Positions 10,364 through 20,554 of a stretch of DNA of 64,000 nucleotides are shown in pieces. Both the position numbers and the translations under genes were made by a program. The notes under the pieces were generated by a model. That model did not search any database. It was given only the letters and a program-made list of their open reading frames with translations, and was not told where the DNA came from. The stretch is from Cephalotus follicularis (lineage: Eukaryota > Streptophyta > Magnoliopsida > Oxalidales > Cephalotaceae). Each line of letters begins with the position of its first letter. Position 1 is the first letter of the stretch. Location: NCBI GenBank assembly GCA_001972305.1, contig BDDD01000084.1:1-64000 (forward strand). Direction: 5' to 3'.

Positions 10364-13010
10364 TGACACGCTCGGACCCAGCCCAGCTGGAATCCATCGC
10401 GCCCACTACGAGGCCAAGCCTTCCATTAGAGACTCACCTCGTAGGTTCAGCAGATCAGAGTTCCAGAAATACATTTTTAAATAGAGACTTTCGTCAAACC
10501 ATTAAATAAACAGAAAAGTTTCTTTTGAAAACTTGAAAATAATTCAAACTCTTAAATTTTCACAAAAATTGGGCATGTAGTATTCGTTTATCGGACTATG
10601 CCCCCTGAAAAGAAAAACACAGTTTATAAAATGGGCTTAGCCCTAGCAACCGCACTCCCGTAGGAGGAAAAACCACAAATGAAAAAAATCATAAGGCTCC
10701 ACCCATCTTATCAAAAATGGAAAACAAATTATATAAAGAAATACATGAATGCAAAAATTTAAATACTACAACCTGGTAAACATGTCCTTGTGGTCTTACC
10801 TCAACAAACTAACTGACTTGGACAGACAAAACTAAATAGAAAAACCCATCTGAACTGAAAATAAAAGGGTTCAACTCAAAGAAATAGTGAGATGGAACAA
10901 AAGGCTCAGACAGAGTTTTGCTCGCGTAAAAAAAAAGTGTAAAAATAATTATAACCAGAAGAATAAAACAAACTTAAACAGAATAAGAATGAAAATCAGA
11001 AATCTGATTTATAAAACATGTTAAAACAGCTTTAACAAAATGTTAGAAACATAAATAAAATCGAAAATCTGATTTTTAAAACAGAATTAACAGAATCACC
11101 AGAAGTTCAGATTTTTATCAGGAATAGATTTATCATAAAAAAAACTCAGATATATGTAGTAGGTAACATAGTTTAAAACAGAATAAATATATAACGATGC
11201 AATGGGTCTACTAGGTAAGGTTGACACATGGGCCCCGTCGAGTTGAACATCCAGCAGAACAGAAAGGCAATGATACCGTCGTATCAAAGCATCAGAACAG
11301 AAAGTCTACCGTGTAGACAGTGCCTCTCATGAGAAACAAATATATATATATAATACAATACCGAGATCCCAGAGCATCAAGATATATTTAAGCAGATTTA
11401 ACAGATACTTAAATCAGAATTTCTTTCAAACAGACTTAAAAACAGATTCAATAGATGCATAAATCCTTTTCTATTCAGATACATATATTATTGAAAATAA
11501 CGTCATATTATGACTATCATCTTGTGAACTTTTGAAAAACATTAACATAATGTATTAAAACATTAAAACTTAAACATATTTCAGAATAAAACGTTAACAT
11601 ATATCAGAATAAAACGTTTAAAGAAAAACGTTCCATTCACAGAACAGATCAACAACCCATGAGGCAGGTCGCCTACAAGGCCGACCCCGACAACAGAGAC
11701 TTTGAAAACAGACGAATAGATAGGCAGACAACAGACTATTAGAATTCAAACACAATAGAGAACAGACAGACAGATAGACATACATTAGACTTTCAGAACT
11801 CCAACAGAACATAAAACAGGCAAACAGATATGACCCCTAATGTATACTCGCTACCATAAATGTGTATGACAGAAACTAATAACTTTTCGTTTAAATCTCA
11901 TTTAAACATAATTTCATAAAAACACCAAAACAGTCCAAGTGGTTGTCCCGATTATCTAATTTCGAAATTAATAAACAATTTAAGTTCATTATATCACAGA
12001 AACATATATAGAAATACAAAATTCAGCAGAAGTCAGAATTAACAGAGCAGAGTTCAGAGTTTACCGAAAGCAAATGGAACGGAGTACAGAGCCAGAATCG
12101 CGGAGCTGAACCAGAACGGATCACGCCTACCCGAAAAACGGAGTCGGAAAGCTGTCAGAAACTCACCCCCGGAGGCTGCCGTCGCGTTGGCCGACGAGCC
12201 ACTGTTGGCCGGTGCGTGTCAGTCACGCGCGGCAATTGGACAACCGCAGAGTCTGATCTAGCGCGTCGGAGGACGAGGATCATGGATCTGAGGCGAGTTG
12301 GTCACTGCGCCGCCACATCTGGCCGGAACGAGAGCGTTGACCACGGCTGCCTTCTCCGTCGATCTGCGCTGCCAGCGTCATCACGGGTCGGGGCTGGTCG
12401 CGTTCGAACCTCCGTGACGCCAGGATGCTGGATCTGGGCTCGCCTTGCCGTGACGGTCACCAGAGACGAAGAAACGTAGAAAAACAGAGGCGGAGAGAGA
12501 AGAGCTCTGCGCGTGCGCACGCCGCTGGTGCGGCGTGCTCGGGAGGTCGAGGCGGTCCCGCCGACGTCAGAGCGGTAGTGACGCCGGTGACAGAGGAGGC
12601 AGAAAGAGAGGGAATGGGAGAGAGGAGAGAGAAAACGGGAGAGAGGAGAGTGAAAGCCAAAATGTAAAATAAAAATGGCATTTTATATATATTTATATAT
12701 ATTCAACCACAACAGACTGGATTTTTATCCAGAATTTAATCGGTAGGAACAGAAATTAGATGTTAAGGACATACCACTTGGCTTATTTTCTAAATTCAGC
12801 AGTCATTTCAGTAAAACATCATTTAATTTAAAGCAAAGAAAACTTGTTATGCAAAAAAAACCATCAGAAAGAAATCGAAATGATAAAAGTTTTATTAATA
12901 TCTTGATGTATATGTCATGAATGCCCGAAAAATAGCCTAAGCGTTAGACAGACAGATAGATTGCTACATAGGCTCCACAGACACAGACCGTACTAAGAAC
13001 AGATGTCACA
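10364..13010 (-). repeat. Right (5') LTR of the LARD-like element
   Basis: Colinear with 6419-9072 with scattered substitutions and small indels. The GC-rich block is at 12080-12660 and the purine-rich tract near 12600-12655. It is followed directly by the TAAGA duplication at 13011-13015. Confidence 0.9.
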
Positions 13011-13015
13011 TAAGA

Positions 13016-15560
13016 TCTGAAAAAACAAATTATTTTGACACTAAAACTAAATTATCCGAAATTTTAAGTCAGTCTAGTATCTTAAAATGAATTTATACCC
13101 AAGATACTCAAGATCAAGATAAAAATTCTCAAGAAAATTCTCAAGAATTTAATGAACCTATTTCCCCCACTTATTCTGAAATGAAACCTCCATCTCAATT
13201 AATGACAATTATAATTGATGAACCATTTCAAATTAATAAAGATTTAATAAGAAAAGATTTCCTTCAAGAAAAATATACACGAAAAAGATATAGATTCTTT
13301 AAAAAATATACTGAAATTGAACAAAATAATATTAGAACTACATGGTATGAGTACATGACTAAAATCAAAGCGCGTATTATGTTTTTCAAATATTTAAAAA
13401 TTTATATTAACCAACAAGAAAATAAAAAATATTTTGAAGAAGAGACAATCTTAGAAGAAAATAAAAATAAAACGTTAGAAACAGAAAAATAAAATAAAAT
13501 TTCAGACAATAAAGATAAAGAAATAAAAGAACAAGAAGAAAATATAGAATAAATAACAAATAAACAAATTAATATGTTAAATATAGAAAAACAAAAAGAA
13601 TCCAGTCTATTGTTACAATTAGATGATAAAATTTATAATCCAAAACTTAAGAAGAAATATTTATTAGAAGACAAAGATTTTGAACAAAGCCAAAAGAATA
13701 ATATCAAGAAAATTTTTATGAATCAAAAAACCACTACAACATAGTTAACTTCTGATAACAAAACAATAGAAGCAATTCATCCACCATATGAAAAAAATAC
13801 AAAATAATATACAAAATAATCAAATACATGCTGCACCTTTCAAATTACAAACTGAAATAAGTAATACTCAAATAACAACAAGTGAAACCAATAAAATTAT
13901 TGAACAAAGTAATTATACAAACAAATACCTTCAAACTTTGGGATCACAATTATCTAGAATAGAAAATACAATCCAAAAGGTTAAACAAAACTATTCAAAA
14001 AATGAAATAAAAACTCAAAAAATTAAACCATTATTTACACCTTATAAAATTCTATATTTCCAAATAAAACAATTAACAATAACTGAAATAAACGAAAAAT
14101 TGAGAGAATTAATTGTTCCTGATACACCTACAACAATAGTACCAATAACATCTACTTCATGAACTCTTCACAAATATAAGAATAAAATAATAAACGTTAT
14201 TCAAGAAACTGAAACATCTTCAGATGACTCTATCCAAGAAATTAGTAATAAATTATCTACCACAACAATTGATCCATTAACAATTGAGTCATTAACTTCA
14301 TATTATTACAGACCAACTTATCCAGATTTACAAATTGAAGAAAGAAGAAAATTTACTCAATCTTCATATCAAAGTGGAACCATTTACGAGTGGAACATTG
14401 ATGGTATGAATGAGTATCACATTATTAACAAATTACAAGAAATGACTATGGTAAGCAATGCTCATAAAATTAAAACCAATTCAGATAAAACCGTTGCAAA
14501 TATTTTAATTGCCGGATTTACTGGACAGATAAAAGGTTGGTGGGATAATGTCCTCACTACACAACAACAAATAGAAATTTTAGAAGCCATTCAAGTTAAT
14601 GAGTTAAAAGAACCAATCCTTGACAGTAACAATGAAACAATAGAAGATGCAGTGTCAACATTAATTTACAATATTGCCAAATATTTTGTAGGAGATCCTA
14701 CTTATTTAAAAGATAGGACAATAGACCAATTATCAAATTTAAGATGCAGAAAATTACAAGATTTTAGATGGTATAAAGACACTTTCATGACCAAAGTTTT
14801 AACCATGGAAGATGCAAATCAACCCCATTAGAAAGAAAAATTTATAACAGGACTTCCAACATTATTTACTGAAAAAATCAAAAGTAAATACAGGGAAACA
14901 AATAAAGGAATAGTACCATACGAAATACTAACATATGGAGACATTATTAGTATAATCACAAAAACAGGATTAGAAATTTGTAATGATATTAAAATGAGTA
15001 AATATATCAAAAGAGATTCAAAAATTTATAAGAAAGAATTAGGAGATTTTTGCATTCAATTTGGTTACGAGCCTTTCAAACCTCCACCTTCAAAAACAGA
15101 AAATTTACAAAAACATAAGAAAAACAAAAGATACTATGATAAAAAACAATTTAAAAAACCAGAGTATTATAAAAGATCCAGTAAAAGGAGAACTCATTTT
15201 AAAACAAATAATTTTCAAAAATCTAACAATGATTCTCAAAAAACAAATTTTCAAAATTCAAACATTTTTTATAATTGTGGTAAACCAGGTCATATAACAA
15301 GATATTCTAGAATTAGAAAACAAATTAAAAAAATTAGATTTATCCGAAAATCATCAAAATCAATTATTCAAAATTATTGACATCCAAAACCCTGAAGGAG
15401 AAGAAAATGATTATTTTTCAACCTCTTCAACAAAAATCCAAGCCATAAAACATTCTACTTTAGAATCTGAAACTAATTCTGACAATTCAAAAATTAAAAA
15501 TTGCAATTGCAATAATTGTATTATAGAAACTACTTGTGATATAGAACAGAATTGAAAGTT
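13016..15560 (+). pseudogene. Endogenous pararetrovirus coat protein region (rest of ORF1)
   Basis: The movement protein frame resumes right after the LARD insertion, with a stop near 13087. Then comes a lysine-rich coiled-coil-like region (13181-14162) in several frames. A capsid core follows (14406-14990) with a GWWDNVL block and a GLPTLF block. A basic tail ends in a degraded CCHC zinc knuckle near 15265-15315, where NCGKPGH is kept but the first and last cysteines are lost. Coat proteins of this family bind viral nucleic acid through that knuckle. There are several stops and frame shifts. After ~15560 there is no protease or RT: the next ORF is ORF2-B. Confidence 0.85.
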
Positions 15561-15611
15561 CATTTTGTTAAATACATAATCTAATATTTTCCTGTTGAAA
15601 TCTAATATTTT

Positions 15612-15627
15612 TCTGTTTTGCAGAAGG
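15612..15627 (+). promoter_or_regulatory. Splice-acceptor-like site before ORF2-B
   Basis: TTCTGTTTTGCAG ends at 15623 and the ATG of ORF2-B follows at 15628. The pyrimidine-rich tract just upstream is better than the one before ORF2-A. The similarity of the two sites suggests a shared way of expressing the second ORF by splicing. Confidence 0.5.
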
Positions 15628-16831
15628 ATGACTTCAAAATCAGATAGTCCCTTCAAAACCAAACAATCATACTCTCAAAAAAGACGATTACTATCAACCA
15701 TTACAAACACTTCTGTAGACAGAATCCTTATTCCAATTGCAAAACCACTAACCACTATTTACTAAGATATTGTAAGAGGCCCAACAACTTCTCAAAACGT
15801 TTCTCAAACAAATACTTCACAAAATATGTCCAACCAAAAGATCACTTACAAGCACATTAAAAATCCCTATACTGATTTCCTCTTTTTCATTGAACCAGAA
15901 TATAGAAAAATTTGTAAAACACCACTTGACATTGCCAACAGAGTTTTCCATCTAGAATGGCACTATCACAGTACCTATCCTCAAAAAACTCAAACTTATT
16001 ACGAATTCATTTTGGTTGACACGGATTAATCTGAGTAAACAAGACCCACGCAATCCTGAATTAATTACTCATACTTCTGTCTTCATCCAAAAAATTATAA
16101 CCATTACAGATTAGGGACAGTCTCCTCATAATTACAAACAATTCTCAGCACCATTTGATCTTCCATTCTATAATTACTTTGACTATGTTGATGCATGGAA
16201 ATATACATTCTTATTCCAAAACTTCGAAAATAGACATTCTTGTTTTTTCTGCTTTAACAATACTTTTAATAAAAATAAAAAAAATTCCTTTTTGGTTCAT
16301 AGATTGGTGGTGTTGCTATGGACCAAGTGAACAAATTCTACCCCCAATTATCAGTGAAGCATTTACCACTTTCAAAAATAACATTGAACCTGTTCCTTAT
16401 TATCCAACAATGGTAAAATTCTTCATTCATTACAGATTATCTTAGATTATGTATTTGGACTATATCATCGAAGAATCCGAACAAATAATTTCTAGACTCC
16501 ACCGACAGTTTTGGACAAAATGGTGAAATAAATATGACTTATCCAAATGCACATCTACCACCATTTTACAATCATTAAATTTTGAACCATCAAAAACCCA
16601 AACAAAACAAGATCAACATTTTACTTTGACAAAAAGCCAAATTCAAACAACCATTGTATCCTCATCCAGCAAAAAATAACTCGAAGAACAAATCAAAAAA
16701 TTATTGGCAGACATCCCCGACGATGATGATGATAAAGAATCTATCACTTCTACAATAAATCTTGAAGATGATGAAGATTTTATCCCAGTATCTCGCAGAA
16801 GAAAAGGAAAAGAAAAAGTTGAAAAAGATTG
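15628..16831 (+). pseudogene. Second viral ORF2 (ORF2-B), unlike ORF2-A, decayed
   Basis: Reading starts at ATG 15628 and runs through several stops and shifts to about 16831. Recognisable parts are a serine/threonine-rich N-terminus; a block with PYTDFLFF and FHLEWHY (15860-15970); an aromatic block with IDWWCCYGP and EQILPP (16300-16350); and an acidic then basic C-terminus with DIPDDDDD and SRRRKGKEK (16710-16815). No enzyme motif is seen. The aromatic block resembles ORFs I know from endogenous caulimovirid loci in plant genomes, without assigned function. It sits after the coat protein and before promoter copy 2, the same slot ORF2-A occupies after RNase H, yet the two proteins do not look alike. 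Confidence 0.65.
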
Positions 16832-16842
16832 AACAAAACAAA

Positions 16843-17030
16843 ACACTCAGCAGACAAAACACTGTTACGCAACAGGAATTCCACCAGACAAGTTACTATT
16901 CCGCAATAGTAACTCTACTCAAAATTCCAACAAACTCCACTCAAAGAATGAAGTCATCATCTACTCATCTACTCATCCTCCACCAAGCAAAGGCTTATAA
17001 AAAGAAGCCTTCACTCTTCATCAACACAAG
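16843..17030 (+). promoter_or_regulatory. Pararetroviral promoter, copy 2
   Basis: Shares the AATAGTAACTC and CACTCAAAGAATGAAGTC blocks with copies 1 and 3. The TATA box CTTATAAAA is at 16994-17002, followed by the same GAAGCCTTCACTCTTC start region. It differs by a short internal duplication (CAGACAA repeated) and an extra CATCTACT unit. Confidence 0.75.
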
Positions 17031-17702
17031 TTTTAGAACCAAGATTTCCTCCAGTAAGTTTTCAAGAATCCTCCCAACTCTCAGCAATTCTCAAAGATTC
17101 CCACAACCACTCAACTACTCCATTACCTACTTGTATTTAGTAATACTTCCACCAGTACTTGTAACCGTCCTCCCCCAGCACTTGTAACTATTCTGGCATA
17201 AGCTCCGGTAACCACTACTCTGTAAGTATTGTATGTACTTCATGAAAATAAATAAATGTTTTGATTTTCGTTAAAAATATTAACTGTTTAAACATTCATT
17301 TACTTAATTTTCTTTAACTGATCCATCAACATGGTTGGTATAACCGCCTGACAGTGTGGAGAAAGTTAAAACATTTTCGTATAATTGAAAAGATCCATCT
17401 ACCAGTGCGGACTACCGCCGGCTAGCGTGGTACCTTTTCCATTTAATTTCTTCATATCAACTGCTTTAATTCAGTTTACTTTTATTTCAGTAATTTCAAT
17501 TCAGTATTTTATATACTTTCAGCCACTATAAATATTATTTCCATTACAGCAATTTATTTTATGCAATCTATTTCTATACATCTCTTTCTACCTTTCTATA
17601 TTTTACTGTTTTTTTTTTATTAATTCACCTTGTAATCTATCTCCTTTTAAATTACTAATAGCTCACATAGTTATCTATCTCCTTTTAAATTACTAATAGC
17701 TT
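17031..17702 (+). other. Viral leader-like sequence with donor and poly(A) signals
   Basis: Non-coding. A good splice-donor-like CCA|GTAAGT lies at 17051-17059, about 50 bases after the TATA box, and another GTAAGT lies at 17222. Overlapping AATAAA signals at 17247-17256 could be the polyadenylation site of the terminally redundant RNA. A 29 base direct repeat occupies 17635-17663 and 17673-17701. It does not match leader 1 beyond the first ~50 bases. Confidence 0.5.
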
Positions 17703-18029
17703 CCGTTTCCTCTTCAAGAACAAATTAAACACTGGAGAGCCAAAACAATTACAGCAAATTGGGATACTTATCGTTTACCATTCAATTCCAGATTAATAGC
17801 AGAAGATCGCATTTAAAAGATTTTTTCACCAGATTCCTATGCTAATATTCGTTTTGCAGTACCTACAAAATTCAAAAATTTGGTTAATTACTATGAAAAG
17901 GAACTGGAAAAAGAAACAGGACTTTACAAAGAGATTGTAATTTTGCTCCATATCCTTATCCTTCGTCTTCTTCCAGAAGAAGAAATTACAAAAAACTTCA
18001 TCTCTGTAGACAAAGAACTATTCAGCAAC
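17703..18029 (+). pseudogene. Fragment of viral ORF2-A, last ~105 codons
   Basis: Matches 3920-4248 nearly base for base in the same orientation, with one in-frame stop near 17814 and a small deletion near 17930. The 5' join is abrupt, just after the second copy of the 29 base repeat. It is cut at 18029 by the solo LTR 18030-20298, after which the ORF2 end and promoter resume at 20299. This is a third partial viral unit. Confidence 0.85.
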
Positions 18030-20298
18030 TGTGACGACCGAATTTCCTTTGGTACTGTTCATGCATACATCGTACCGTATTGTACCGTATTGGACCGTAC
18101 CGAACCGTATTGTATTGAGGTATTCTTATACCTATTGATATTATATTGGTTATATGCATGTATAGTCGGGATTTTGGGCCGAGTTTCAGAGAGTTGATCG
18201 AATCGACTATTTAACTCAATTCTTCCTCTCTTTCTCTCATTATTCATATTTCCTCTTCTCTCTCTATCCTTCTCCCCCTCTCTCTCTAGCTGGAGCCTTC
18301 ATCTTCCTCCCTTGCAGCCGGAATTGCATCCCCATCGACAAGGACAGTGATTACAAGTTGTGGCTTACCGATTGAACAAGAAAGTAGCGGATTATTGGGT
18401 GTTTTCAGCCGATTGATCCATCGTTAGCTCAACTTTTGAAGCTTCAGTGATAGGTAGGACTTCTTTACTGAATTGCCTACTGTTTTATTGATTGATTGAC
18501 TGAATTGCATGATTGAATTGAATGATTAAGTGATTGAATTGAGGTTTTTAGGGTTTGTAGCAAACCCTTGACCTAATTGCTAAATTGAATGATTGAAATT
18601 GAATTTGGAAGGTTGTAACTAGTCTTACTAACCTCAAATGATTGATTGTAAACTTTGGTTTTCAAAGAATGTCCTTTAATTGGATTTTGGCTTGAGATTG
18701 GCCCATTTTCTACCATAAAAATCGACCATGCCAGGAAAGACGTCGACCCTTAGCCCAAAGGCGTCGATGTCTTTCTCATACGAGTGCAATATCCTTGATT
18801 CTGCAGCAAAGACATAGACGTCTTTGCCTCGAGATGTCTCTCCCCTGGAAAGACGTCGATGCCGAACATCGATGCGCATTCTCAGGCTGTTTTTATTGAA
18901 AAGCGTCGACGCCTTTCTCAAAGGACATCGACGTCTTTGGCCAATTCTCTACATGAACAAGGAAAGACATCGACGTCTTTCTAAAGACATCGACGTCTTT
19001 CCTCCATTTTAAAGAGGAGTCGACGTCTTTCATTAAAGACATCGACGCCTAACGTACTGAAAGGAGTTTTAACTGTTTTAAATCTAGTTTTCTACTTCTT
19101 TTCACATCGCCACTTGACCGGAGCCTCACTGGAGGTGTTCAAGTGTTTGAAAACAGTTTTAATGATTACACTGACCGATTGATTGCTTGAGTCATGAGTG
19201 TTGCTGCGAGCCTAAGTCGGTACGATGGACGCACGTTCCCATTTCTCCATTAGACACCACCACTTATTGACTTTACCCAATATTGTATTGACTCGATTGA
19301 TTGATTGATTGATTGTATTGTATGGATCCTATAGAGCGACCTTATGATTCGTGTCGGTATGTTAGGGCGTTGACTCTGTCCGCCTATTCCGCCGATCGTT
19401 TCACTTATTGTATTGTATTGACCCGTTGACGAGCAGTACCAATTGATTATCGATTGATGCTCCCTTGAGGCCGTAGCTCCCTAACGGTATCAGTAGCTCC
19501 CTCGGTTGTAGCACATCGAGACCGTATTGACCCAGCCATAGGCTGGAAGATCTATGAGTTTCAGACCTGATCAATCTGGAAACCGTAGATAGATCTCCCA
19601 CCCTTTTTGAAGGACTACCTTCCGTGGGATTGATCACCGCTAACCGATTGACATTGTATTGACCCGGTCGCATGCTCTATAGGATATTGATTGAATGATT
19701 GGGTGTTTTATACACCACCACTGAGTGTCTGCTATTGATTGATTATTATAGATCCTATCCGTATGCTCTGTTGGGCCACTGTCATACGGATAGTCTGATC
19801 GTCAATTGTACATGTACATTTTCCATGTCATGCATTGATATTGTATACCGCACATTATTATTGTATAAATTGTCACCGATACTACACATTGTACATGCAT
19901 ACATGCTGCATGGGGTTTCTGCTTAGCCAGTGTGGCTAACCCCATCCTTCGGGGTGGGGCTGTGTTGTACCTTTGTGTGCTGCATAGGTAGGGCAGCAGG
20001 TAGCAGTGGACAGAAGGACTGAGGAACATTGATCGCATGACGGCTTGGACACCGTGGAGCTGGTTATGAGAGATTGGAGTGTTTTGTATTGAAAGATTGT
20101 TAATGTATTGAAAAGGCTTGTATTGTAAAGGATTTGTATCGTATGTATGGATTAGTGTATTGTACCTTCCGCAACTGATATATCTATATTGCAAGTTTTA
20201 AGTTTTTCCGCATTTTATATTGCTAGTCCCGACCATTGTATTGTATATTGGTTTGAGCGTAATGCCACGTGTCCGCCCTGCGGGCGCGGGGTGTTACA
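18030..20298 (+). mobile_element. Solo LTR of a Tekay-type chromovirus, TSD GCAAC
   Basis: Runs from TGTGACGACC to GGGTGTTACA, flanked by GCAAC at 18025-18029 and 20299-20303. The first ~680 bases match 55416-56098, the truncated 3' LTR of the chromovirus at 51.9-56.1 kb, which identifies the family. Contents include a CTATTTAAC TATA-like site near 18208, a CT-rich tract (18225-18290), the GTCGAC motif island (18728-19056) and many TTGATTGA repeats (19270-19320). Only one LTR remains, as expected from LTR-LTR recombination. Confidence 0.93.
18728..19056. repeat. GTCGAC palindrome island in the solo chromovirus LTR
   Basis: About a dozen units close to AAAGACRTCGACGTCTTTC, some complete near-palindromes (for example near 18965 and 18983), lie in an otherwise low-GC LTR. 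Similar but not identical islands sit in LTRs of other families in this window. Confidence 0.8.
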
Positions 20299-20425
20299 GC
20301 AACAGTAGAAGCACTCAGCAGACAAGTTACTATTCTGCAATAGTAACTCCACTCAAAATCTCAACAAACTCCACTCAAAGAATGAAGTCAGGATACACTC
20401 ATCCTCCACCAAGAAAAGGCTTATA
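20299..20425 (+). promoter_or_regulatory. Pararetroviral promoter, copy 3, truncated at the TATA box
   Basis: Continues the ORF2-A end after the solo LTR (20299-20303 is the duplicated target) and matches copy 1 up to CTTATA. There it passes directly into a (TA)n and (TG)n repeat. The viral array therefore ends inside the TATA box. Confidence 0.8.
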
Positions 20426-20453
20426 TATATATAGTGTATGTGTGTGTGTGTGA
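20426..20453. repeat. TA/TG simple repeat at the viral array end
   Basis: Alternating TA followed by about eight TG units, joined to the viral TATA box. A very similar TA-then-TG tract is at 21803-21837. Confidence 0.85.
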
Positions 20454-20554
20454 CAGATTGGCGCCACGTATGCAATTCAGTGTGACCCAACCTTTTCTAT
20501 TTGTAGCAGATTGGCGCCACGCATGCGATTCAGCGTGACCCAACTTTTTCTATT
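20454..20554. repeat. 53 base tandem duplication, second copy split by a MULE
   Basis: The unit starts CAGATTGGCGCCACG. Copy one is 20454-20506. Copy two starts at 20507, is interrupted at 20554 and ends at 21801 after the Mutator-like element. Confidence 0.85.

Larger units (their letters stand above)
6419..13010 (-). mobile_element. Complete non-coding LTR element (LARD-like), TSD TAAGA
   Basis: Two direct ~2.65 kb LTRs (6419-9072 and 10364-13010) flank a 1.29 kb internal region with no gag or pol. The target duplication TAAGA is at 6414-6418 and 13011-13015. Orientation is minus: the tRNA-Met primer site lies next to the right LTR (reverse complement of about 10348-10362, TGTATCAGAGC, one mismatch to the usual TGGTATCAGAGC). 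Long LTRs, a full set of cis signals and no proteins fit a large retrotransposon derivative that depends on another element. It interrupts the viral movement/coat frame. Confidence 0.9.

Noticed and set aside
17330..17350. TTGGTATAACCGCC as a viral tRNA-Met primer site
   Set aside because: Only the first seven bases agree with TTGGTATCAGAGCC, and it lies far from the presumed start, so support is too weak.
19270..19330. TTGATTGA repeats as a CRISPR-like or satellite array
   Set aside because: Units are four bases, irregular and scattered across chromovirus LTRs, with no spacers.
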